Origin: Phoronis australis
Lineage: Eukaryota; Phoronida; Phoronidae
DNA: 64,000 bases
Reading direction: 5' to 3'
Assembly (NCBI GenBank): GCA_002633005.1
Contig: NMRA01000156.1
Location: 710,488-774,487 of the forward strand
A program made the position numbers and the translations under genes. Positions 35,401-47,400 of the stretch are shown here, one piece after another; position 1 is the stretch's first letter; each line of letters begins with the position of its first letter. The notes under the pieces are model-generated. The model had not been told where the DNA came from. It made no database searches and saw only the letters and a list, made by a program, of their open reading frames with translations.

Positions 35401-38400
35401 AGACCCAGAAATTTCACACAGCCCGGGTAGTTCACTTCGTCCCCAACATGTAGATCGAGCCTTGGACTATTAATACTCCACGGTAGAGCTAACGACCGTC
35501 GGCCTGTGCACACAAACTCTGTGAGTTAACCAGCACTCACCTTGCATGTTGCAGCCATTTAAATGAAAAAACAATCTAGTAAACACCATTTTCCTGCATA
35601 ATCCTCCGCCTTTTGTAACAAAAAAGTCTATTGTCGATGACCCACAAACGCACTCTCCGGCACTCACTCTCACACGCAGACGAACTTCAAAACAAACGTC
35701 ACGTGACAACAACATGTGTGTTCATCCAGAGATTTTTCTGGTGTTGTGGGGTACGATGTAGCACAGATCTGGACTTAATCGCAATTAATCTGGAATCCAC
35801 ATGAACTTTAAAAATTGTAAAACATAAGGAAGATTTCAAGTAATTTGGTAATTTGTTGAGTCGAAACTATATTTTTATTGAAGAGTTCAAGCTTTCCTAT
35901 TGACGATGGTGAATCAGCGACGCATCAGTCGGCAAGTTTTCACCCTGTGATGAGCACAATTTTTTGAAAAATTATCGTAATTTAACAACAGAAGTTCATA
36001 GCAATGCACCACAATTTTGTAGAAAGACAGTCATAAGCTACAAATACGTCACAGAGCGTAAATTTGATGAATCCTAGCTTCCGATTTTACCTGTTTGGGA
36101 AACTGGGTTTCAACTGCGGTAGGCTACAATAAGAATCCCCTCCCTGTGAAATGAATTTTTCTAAGCCTTTATTAGAGCCAATACACTATAGAGCTTTCCA
36201 CCAAAGCTAGGTGATGCTACAACATTATTCTTTGTTGCATTAGTAACTGGTCTTGGCTAATTATCATTTTATGGCCTGGTCATCCATTCAGCCCAAAGTA
36301 GTTCCAGAGGTGGCTTATCAGCCAATTATTCACGCATGCTGACTCACAATAGAAGCCTGATAAGAGTGAAGGTGGATAAATGCAGTGTTCCTACAGTTTC
36401 TTGTGCTAGTGGATGTGTTCATGACATGTTTGAAAAAAGCAGAAATCTGCGCTTCTGCGGAAAATTCCAAGCCCTGAAATTGTAAATGAGCTAAAAATTA
36501 ACATAAATTGATCAAGGAAGGATGTGAATATCTACCCATAATGACTTGTAATTACTATGCTAATGATTCACACTTACATAAGGCTCGCCTGACTAATTTT
36601 AGCTCTCTAATGACGACATAAAGACAGGGTTGGCAAAAAAATGTCATCAATTCTGATTGTACACAATCATTGTTGCAAACTTGATTGAAAACACGACTTT
36701 CTGTTGTACAACTTGATGTACACTCGCTCATACTCTCAGTGCACTTTCTGATCTTCTGGCGTACAGTTGCAAAGTAAATTGCCAATAGACATTACATGCA
36801 AAGCAAGCTGCTGATGGTCGAATACAACAGCATGAATTATCTATTTGGTACTACGAGACTTCAAATTTTTTTTCACTACCAGGTAAACGCTTCAATAATT
36901 AATGACATCTTACGTAGGTTTAATAATTGCTGTATGGCATTATACTTAGAAATCTCGAAACTCTTGAGAAATGCGTGCATTGTTTACCCCCTGTCTATTC
37001 ACCATAAACTGTGTCTCAGAACCACAGTTACATGAAGTTCAAGTTCCCATATGCAGTGCATTTCTTTGAATTTCCCAACGAATATTTGCCTCCAGAGCCT
37101 ACATGGTATGCGGACTGTTGGCTCAGACGCTCTCTTTTGGATAGCTCCCAAGGAAGAAGCTAGCAGAGGAAAGATCAAGGAAGTGTTCTGGCCATGCATT
37201 ACCCATCAACACTGACCGTATGTGGAAATGAGGAGGAGGAGACTTATCACAGCTCTGAGTTAGTAGGAAGTTGCCATGAAATGCTGTCTTTTATCAGCAA
37301 GATGGCGCAACCTCACACTGCTCGAAAGCTTTATTATACAATCTCCAATGGTTTTCCCTGGAGAGAGGCTTAGCACACTCCCTTCATCTTGCTTGCTATT
37401 TCCTTCAGGGCTATCTAATTGCAAGATTCTATGGCAACAATCCACAAATGATGGAGGCAAACATTCAAATTCTACTGGTGTGACCGTGTTATCATGAACT
37501 TCAAAGTGTGCGTAGCAATGGTGATTTGACTAAGTTGTCTTACAAAAGATAATTCAAAATCGCGCAGAATTGCACTGATTAGGCCAAACAGTTCTCCTCC
37601 CAATAATTAACGAGAGCAATGCAAAGCGTTGAAATGCACCCACGACTGCAGCGCAAACAGTGTGCTTCTAGGGGGTGTACTTAGTACCCAAAAATGGCCA
37701 CTAGATGGCACAGAATACATTGAACCATCCAAACATGGGAAGCTGTCATCGTCACTCAAAGATATTTGCCAAATTCCATGAAAATCCATCTAAAATCTCT
37801 AAATATACAATCTTAAGGCAAACTGCCTCTAGGGACCATGGCCACAGCTGCAAAATATGCACTAGGAGGCACCACAGCAGTTGGCCCCATACAAAAATTG
37901 TCGGCTGCCCTCTTCCCAGAAAGAACAAATACAGCAAATTTCACAATTGTCCTAAGAGTGGTTTAACTAAAAACAAACTTAAATCTAATAAAAACAGCGA
38001 CTAGGTGTGTAAAATCCATCTGGAAAGGGAAAGATTTCATTGCTAAGCACCAAAGATATCGAAGAAAACAAAATAAAATAACAAAGGTCCTGCAGAGGGT
38101 TTAAGAGATACAGTCACTGACTTAAAAAACTGTCCCTAAGAGGAGCCACTGTAGTTGGAGCTGTCTGAAGACCATGGTAAGCAATCCTTTTCTCAGTAGG
38201 AACACATACCACAAATTTCATAATCATCCATCAAGTAGTTTGGCGAATAAATGGGGCACATGGCAAAAAACAGGATCGAAAACAGTAAGAAAAGGCCACT
38301 AGGTGTTGCAAAGTACACCAAACCCTTCCGAAAACGAGAACATCTCGTCATTTCTTTAATAGAAGCCTATTTACCATATTGCATAAAAATCCATCCAGGA

Positions 38401-41400
38401 ACTCCAAAGAAACAGACTGAGGAAAACGGAAAACAATTAAATTGCCCCCAGAGGGCACAGCGTTCGTTGGATCTGTCAGAAAGTCATCGGCCTCCGTTGT
38501 CAACTTCGTGTAAACACTCTTGCCAAGATCCTGCACTAGGTTTAGAAGATACAGCTATGGACACAAAAAAACTGCCACTATGAGATGCCACAGTAGTCGA
38601 AGTCATCGGAAAATCACCGTCAACCATCCTCTTCATACAAAAACATTTACGCAAATTTTCACAAACTTCCCTAGAGTGATTTGGTAGATAGAGGGGCGGT
38701 CGCCAAAAAACCGAATCGAAAACGGTAAAAATGGCCACTAGGTGGCACAAAATACATCAATTCCATCTCAAACCTTGAGAATACTATCAGTTCACTAATA
38801 GATGCCTATGTGCCAAATTTCATGAAAATCTATCAAGGATTTTTGAAGATACAGAGGTAAACATAAAAATAAATTGCCACTAGGGGGCACACCAGTAGCC
38901 GGAACTGTCCGAAATTCGCTGCCATTCATTGTCAGCTTCATGGAAACACATCTGCCACAGGTTTAGGAGATACAGCTATGGGCACAAAAAAAGGAATGTC
39001 ACTAGGAGACGCCACAGTAGCCAAAGTCGTCCGAAAATCATCGTAAACGTCCTCTCCATAATAAGACCATAATGCCAATTTTCACAATCATCCTTAGAGT
39101 GGCTTGGTTGATAGAGCAGCGGACGCCAAGAAACAAGATTCCAAAACAGTGAAAATGGCCACTAGGTGGCGCAAAATACCTTGATTCCACCCAAAAACGA
39201 GAAGACAGCGTCACCTCACTCATAAATGCTGATGTACCAAATTTCATAAAAATTCGTTGAGGACTTTTAAAGATAAAGTGATAAAGTTAACGTAAAAATT
39301 AAAATTGCCACCAGGGGACACATCGGTAGTCAGATCTGTCCTAAATTCGTTGTCATCTGTCGTTAGCCTCATAGGAACACATCTGCCAAATCTCATCAAG
39401 ATTCTTTAAGGGAGATACAGCTGCAGATGCCAGACGCCCCAACAGGGATGACGGCAATATGCACCCACATATAAGTATGTGGGCAAATAAAAATTACCTT
39501 CAAGGTCAGAATAAATACTGCAAAACATTACTTTTGACTACTTAAGGCATTGCTGATGAAGAGTTGAAGGTCAAAAAGAAAAGGAGGGGGTAATTTTCTC
39601 CTCAATCAAAAAAACTTCCCCTCTCAGAAGGCACAAGCACTCCCCCCCCTCCGCTGAGCAGTGGCTCAGTATACATACCGTTCTTTCTGCACTGCATCAA
39701 GCTCTCGCCATGTTTTGACCAACATGTCACGTCTGCTCTCATCATCTGCATCCTCATCTTGGATCGGATTCAGAGCACAAAACCGTAGAAAACCAGATGT
39801 TCTGTACTTGAGGTCTCGCTCCCCATGTTTCTTTTTCCACTTCTTGACCTGGATTAGACACAGAGACTTAACACTGGCAGAAATCCCATGTGGAAACTCT
39901 CAAACCTGAAATCTGTATCCACTCCATGAATATAACTGAACTGCTATAAATCAGCGCGCTGATATGGTATAAGTACGAGTTATTTGCTTTCTTACACACC
40001 ATCTGTTGGTCACATCATATGACCTAGAGTTAAGATTGAAAAGATTTCTGTCCCAGCTGGGACTTGAACCCAGGACTTACTCCTAACCGTGCAGACGCTC
40101 ACGTGCACTGAGCTACTGAGACAACCAGTCCATTACAAAAAAACAGTTCAATGGACTAAAGCGCCCCCGCCAGGACACAAATCTTTTCAGAGTTAACAGT
40201 AAGTCACATGATGTGACTAATAGATGGCGTGTACGAAGACTGTCTAATAATTCCTACACCTCCAGTCCAGTTTTAGCCAACGAAAACATTCAGTATATCC
40301 AGCGACTGACCTCTGACTAGTGCAATGTAAGCTTGTTCAGACCCAAGGACAGCAATGGCACCTTAGGCTAAAGGACGAGGGCAACATTACACTATCAAGG
40401 TCCTTACGCTTAGTACGGACTTCTTAAATCAGGTGGTAAGTGTTTCACATTAATTTAGCAGGGAATCATTTGTTGCCAGAATCATGAGAATACAGTCTAC
40501 AGGTTACCTGGGACAACTTACTTTTTTTGTACCCAGAACTTCAAAATTTGGGCCGAAATTAGTTGGAAGCTCATATACATGTTGTTCGAATGTGCAACAA
40601 AATAGTTAAGTTTTGGCACGTGACCGTCACATGAATGCAAGGACCTTAAACTGTGAGAGGGGCATTCAAATCCAAAGCCTTAACTTATCTTGATTCGTAA
40701 TCTTTAATGTGCTCTAGCCTTAGGTGAAAAGTAAAAAGTCAAGGTCACCTGCTTCTGTAGTTTCAGTGCCAGTTTAGTGTCCAGGTGTTTCTCAATTTGT
40801 CGCATCTGCTCGATGGGTATCAGCGCCTCCTGGTTGCTGATCAAGAATGGATACTGCTTGCATTGGAGGAATTGGGTCTTCAAAATATCGAGGCCATCTT
40901 CTCCGTACTGGAACTATTCAAAGGATTCACAAATTATGTATTCGTCATGATTCTGCTTGTTGGAGGCTGAACTGACTTCCATACTGATCCCAAATCTTTT
41001 CGGAACAGACAACACAGAATTGCGAAAAATGCAGAAAATAAGCTGGGTTCTCAAATGCATTCAGGATTCACAAATCGCACTCTCCTGCAGCAATTTGAAA
41101 GTCTGGTTTGTTTTCGGCTAGTCCAATTCCAAGAAAAAAGCCACAAGGTCAGCGATGATTCAAACAAGAATATTATGTCAGTGTTAGCTCTTTGAGGGTG
41201 GTGCCAAGGGGGAAGCATGGATATGGCAATGGTGGGGGAGGGTGAAACAGGTGGCTTCCGGGGATTTCTGCTTACCAAAACATTCCCATCTCAGAAGGCA
41301 CACACACAGTTTCCTTCTGGTAAACTATTGCCTCGACTAGAAAGATCTGACCTTACACTGGCAAAATTTTACAAATACAGTGGTCATACCTTGCAACACA

Positions 41401-44400
41401 TTTAGTGATTTTTAAGATACTCATCTCATCAAGCACACCCTAGTTTGAAGAATGTAAAGAACAGTTCATTACTGTACAACACCCACGCTATAAGGAATGA
41501 AACCCCAAACCAATAGGTCCTGGAAGTAACCTTGCCGCTTATACAACACACTGAAGAACCACTCCGCGCATTGCATAGTGGAAAACAATAACCATTTAAG
41601 AACAAATTCTGCGACTTAGATAACTATTTCTGAAAGTTGATTAAGCCCAGACAGCTGACTGTTTAAGATCCAATTCTGCGACTTGTATAACTACTTCTGG
41701 AAGTTGATTGAGCCGAGAAAGATAATTGTTTACGAACCAAAACTGCGACTTGCATAACTAATTAAATATGCGCGACGATTAAGCAGTAGTGAGCATTACA
41801 TAAAGCACATTTTAACGAGCAGTACTCGTTTAAACACCCTTTGTCTCTTCATAACAATGACGAGCGTACCTGAACCACACTGCCGTCGCTGTCCCTGGCA
41901 GTCAGGTCATAGTTCACTATAATGCCTTCCAGGTGTTTAATGATACACCTCTGCAGGTAACCACTACGACTTGTTTTTACAGCCGTGTCAACGAGACCCT
42001 GCAATGTACAGCACATTCTTGTTATAAAACGAATGGCCATCAATGCGTGTGGAAGTCCAAATTACAACCGACTTAATGTTAGACAGAAATACTACTGAAC
42101 ATAATGGAAGTTAAGAATTAAGAATGCCAAAAATAACCAGACGACCAGCACTATTTCATTCAGATTAGATGACACAAAATCATTCTCATCAAATAATTTA
42201 TGGTGATAAGATTCTATCTCTGTTACCAACTCAACATGCAATGCGTATGTGCGCCATTTTCAAATTCGCAGTTTTAGGGTTGGCCAATTCAAAGAACAAG
42301 GAAAACTAAGCTCACAGATAGCCACATTAAAAAAAAGCACAAACGGCAAAACTAACNAGCTCCCTATATTACAATGGAGCGAACTGCTCTTTGGTTGCTT
42401 TTGGATGGAGCCTCCCATATCAGGTGTTTCCTTTACTCAAGGTCGCGAGTTCGAGTCCCACTGGGACACACTGCTAGACCCTTGAGTCAGATCTCTAGCT
42501 CCTCAGCTCGGTTTTTAAGCTTATATTATTAAAGCATAGAAATCATTCCAAGTGAATAGTGCAATGGGCCCACCTGAGCGGCCTGCGTACGTCTGGTACG
42601 ACGTGTACCGCCCACATGCAATTAATCTTTTCTTGAAAATTAGTGAGCTAACCTTTCCTTCATGAGCCATATTGTGTGCTGGATAGGTGAGGAGTTACCG
42701 GGTCCAATAAATAGCACGACAGCATTGCACACCAATGGAAACGTGATGAGCGAAAAGTGATGGGCCTTTGTTGCTTTACTACGTTGATTTGAATATGTAG
42801 CAGACCTGCCTATCCAAATTTCGACCATTGTGTACAATCACTGCTGAAAACCTCAAAAATGTGTACAATCTGCGCTCCAATGGGTACAATCACGAAAACC
42901 GAATGCAAAAGATAAATTCTTTCAAATTTGTACCAAAACCACGTTTTATTACACAGAAGAATCAACGTCATGTGGCCAAAGTTTTATTTTTGCAGCATGT
43001 ACTAGACTAAGTATAAGCAATTGTTTATGGCTTTGTCGACTTATGGGGGAAGTTCGGGTAAATTCGGACGAAACCACCTAGCTCGACTTGCGTACCTGCT
43101 ACTGAAGGTTTATGTGTCAGCTAATAACATTAGACGAGCAATGGGATATCCGCAAATCTTTTGATAAACCAACCAATGAGATTCTTCGTTACTAGTTCAG
43201 TTTCAATGCCTTCGAATTTTAAGAATAATAACAATGGTCAAAATCGGGGAAATTAATACACGCCTAATGTACACCTCATTTCATAACACAACATATCTGC
43301 AAAAATGTGTTGATGAATCTGCACTGGACAATGTTTTGCATCAATATTTTCTTAACCATTCACAAAAGTTTTGAATAATTATTCATTGCAAGTGTCTGTG
43401 ATCACGTACCACCGTACTGCATGCGAAAAGACATTGAGTCGAGGCTTGACTCCTTGAGACCTCGAGGCTCAACTGTGACTCGAGTATTATCGTCAGCTCA
43501 ACACGCTATGAAGTCAGTGCAGTCACCATGTCCGCAAAAAATACCCCATACAACTTGCAGTATAAATTCCACGGTCCCTTGGATAAGACATTGTCATTCT
43601 TTGGAATAACGTCGCAAAAACAGATGTTCCCTTTTTCAGAAGCTACTTTCTTGACAGCTCGGAATATGCGACCACACGTGCTTTGCCACTTTGTCAACAG
43701 TACGTATTTAGCCGTAAATAGTCGGAATTAGACGAAGTAAGCAATCCACAAATCACATAAGTCGTTACTTATAGGTTAGGCCTGTGAAACACATGCCAAT
43801 AGAAGAGGCCTCGCGATATGCCGATTATCAGGCTATTTCAAAAATGAAACGGAGGAAGTTTTCCGAGTTTGTAGATCAACTTTTTAACTAAAATAATGAT
43901 TTTACAATATGTTTTTTCATTTCTAACTTTAAAAATCTCCTTCCTCGTCTGTTTAGGCTACAAATCTGCGAGAAGCAAGCGAATTAATAATCTCTTTTGA
44001 ATTTGCTGAATTTGCGTATTTTTACCTGGCCGTGCGTACTTGCATACTGGAGGCTTGATTTCCGTACGAATCCGCATTTTTTGCATATGGTACACAGGTC
44101 TGCTTGATTGTCCCATGTGACATTCGATTGTTTCATGGCAGGTTTCTTCACTGCCATATACGATATGAGTGACACGTGGTATAAACAAGAATATATGCGA
44201 CATGGGTTTTTCATACCAAATGATATTGTGAATTTCTTATGAACTTTCAGCAATAAGTTCATAGGAATGGAAGGTTCTGGTTTTACCGAGCAAGACAGAT
44301 GGTTTGTGCCATATCCCTTGGTTGAAATTACATTCTTTTATGAAATTTTTAAAAAAATGACGTGATGAAAACTATTCAGTGTTAAAGTATACCTACATCT

Positions 44401-47400
44401 GTCCATGTTAAAGAATGAAACTGACACGTGTAATTAAAACCAGAAATTTGCATTTTATGACAAATTGTGCTGATAATGGTCACTTGCAATGTTTTGTTTT
44501 CTAGTTTACAAAAGTCACATGTAATGAATTATTGAATTGTATATAAGAATTAATTCATTATTGTTTTAACTTTTAAATCCTTATAGAAATAGTCCCATAG
44601 CTGATTAGCACAAGTGTAACTGACAGTAAAATAACACTGCAACAAAACGAGCACTTTTTATGGCACAGTGTACTGGTTATACTCGTCTGCTTGATATTTT
44701 TGTCTCACTTTTCAAAGTCCGATGGGAGAAGTTTTTTGAAATCATTTCATGGAACAATAGAACTTTGATCACTCAAAATCCTTCATTGTCATTGTAGAAT
44801 GAAACAGATGAGTGCAATTTGTACCCTGGGCAATTTTAAGTCCCTTCGAGGAAGATTTAAAAATCATTTCACGAGACATCAGAACATTGATCATTCTCAA
44901 TCATCCATTGTCAGTGTGATTGAATATGTTTGTCTTGACTATTGCAATTATGCTCTTAACTGGTTATGCACATATTTTTTTAAATTACCGTTATCTGCAC
45001 ATCCACCACCTAAGGGTTGCAATGGCTCATACACCAGTTTTAAAATTAAACCCTTTTGGAGAACATTGCGGAAAGTAGTATAGGAAAATTTCATATGAAT
45101 CTGATCAGCCATTACTGAGGTACGATATTCTAGAGTTAGCCTCATTTGGATGTTTTCCTACAGCCCATAATAACCTTAATAACATTTTGTAGAAATAAGC
45201 TGAGAAAGTTCAAAATACCTTTAAAAAAGAAGTAAAATATCCTCTTGAAAAGATGACATTTCCCGACTCCCCTGTAACCACTAGGGCCAGGTGGGAATAT
45301 AAAACATGTTCACACAGCAAGTTGACACTGCGTCTTTCTCTCGTTCACACAACAAGTCCACATGCTAACCTGTTTCCCATTACAATGAAGTTGGTATGGT
45401 TGATTAAGGTTGTGACCTACCGCTGAACCTTTTGCCCCGGACTGCACCATGAGTTGAAGATTGTTGTCGGGAAATCGCTTAAGCAGGCCGTTAGGAATAA
45501 TACACCTGCAAATAGATGGAAGAGTATTTTAAGCAGTCTCTCAGGATGAAGACACGTGAAGACATCTGAATGGAGTCTGGTGCCAAGAGCTGTATTAACA
45601 TGCTTTAATGATATTGTATACAAATCAGTTCACAACCTGGTATCAGACATTTGAGATTGCAAATTAACTGACGAGACACTTTTCTCAACATTGCACGTAT
45701 TTTTCGAAAACGAACTGGTGTTGAGTAAATCTTATAAGGAATAATTAATAACGCGGTGTGAAAAAGAACACATACAGCGTTCAGGTGTGGTATTCTTACG
45801 ATAACACATATGGTGCGACAGCTGATCAAACGGCAAATTAGTCGCTATAATTGAGTGCTCAAAAAGGCTTTCCATCGGCAATCTTACCGATAATTAGCAT
45901 AGCATTAATGTGCAAAATGTTAACATTCTGGCCAATCACATGCGATCAACAGGGGCAAACAGAGCCAAACCACAAATCACGTCATTGGAATCTATACTTC
46001 TTGCCATACGAGATACATCTGCAGTTTTGATTTGAGTGCACGTAATAAGAAGGCACATGTGACATCTTGACAAGTGTTCAGTTTTGATTTTTTTCACTCG
46101 ACAGATCAGACGTGTGTTCTGCCTTTTCATTAGAATGCTTTCGAATGCTGTATATAACGGCATTTCAAGGAGTCCGATATTCACAATTACCACAAAGAAG
46201 TACGAGAAACCAGAATATACTGAACATCAGCTGGAGGTAGTCCTCCATAAAACAATTTAATGAAAATGTTTAATTCAGAAAATTCGCAGGTGACGAGAAT
46301 CTCAAAAACTTTTGATTCACAAATTGAATTCGCCATTATATTTTCAAACAAGGTGTTGACTCCAAACTACAAATGGTTCTGCATGTTTGGAACGTGCGAA
46401 CAACCGTGTTTGCATGAGGCACTGTGTCCTCAACAACAATACACATTGAATGTTTTTGCAGTGCCACTAAAGTGTGCAAGTAGTGAATACTGTATTCGCC
46501 TAATAAGCGACCATGCCCGTATAAGCGCCCCCCCAACGCGTTTACAGACTTCACTAAAATAAACGCCAAGTCCATGAACATGTACACGCGAAAAATGCCT
46601 TACCTAGAGTTCTGAAATTCTACAGTAATGTCTTCAATTTATCACTAAGATCTGACAGTCCTTAAGAAAGTCATTGAGCGCGGAATTTGCAGACCACGAG
46701 CCTCAGTCGCCAATATGTCAGTATTTAGCCGTGACTATACACTTCAAACTTCCGCCGTGCTTCAAAAAGAACGCAAAAGTTTTGCTGATCTTGCGAGGTA
46801 CATGTCCCACAGTGGCCTGGCCAGTCGATCAGAACAGGCGCAGCGGACTTGTCAAAAGGATTGTTTTGTATCTTTCCTGTACAGACTTCTCTCAACAGTA
46901 ATCCAAATTTCTTTGTATACGTGAAAACCGCGAATCGACATTATAATAAAAATTTGACCTTTGTTAAAAGCACGTGGCCAAGTAGCGCGCGCTACATACA
47001 AGTACCTGTCATTGGGAACTATCCATTCATGAAACAGGTAGCATAGCATCGGCAAGAGATAAATATTGGCACAAATTTCAGAAAGTTTCTGATACCGTAA
47101 AAACATTCTTGTTATTTTTAGGAGGAATCATTTAATTAATCACAATTGGTATTTTAAAAGTCACAATAACCCACTGATACTGAACACTTCTGCACCCCTA
47201 AACCCTCCCGAATCTCCCGGAAAACTGTTAGACTGTCACCCATCCTTTCACCAGGTGACTCACCGAAACAATTCTTGAACGTTCCTTTGCTGATGAGATC
47301 AACAAATGCTAAATAAAACACGGTCCGCTTTACTGCTTGTTACAATGCACACCAAGCAGATTGTTACATTGCGTTTACTTTGGCAAGCATGCACTGGGTC

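Larger units (their letters stand above)
31629..39678. other. 8-kb POLR1A intron made largely of repeats
   Basis: Holds a diverged duplication (32690-33290, repeat distance about 330 bp, e.g. gatcagaaactcctattttg against caatcagaaatttttctatt), two minisatellites, a split hAT-like element, a 0.5-kb dispersed repeat and the long modular repeat at 37.6 kb. I see no exon in it. Confidence 0.6.

Noticed and set aside
42370-42470. Second tRNA-like stretch with GTTCGAGTCCC
   Set aside because: Only a B-box-like T-loop is present; its stem pairs poorly and no A box, D arm or acceptor stem could be matched.
44040-44075. Minus-strand [13 protein letters not shown] as a remnant of the POLR1A IKPPEFF bridge-helix region
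   Set aside because: Only the four residues IKPP match; flanking residues and splice signals do not, so it is coincidence.
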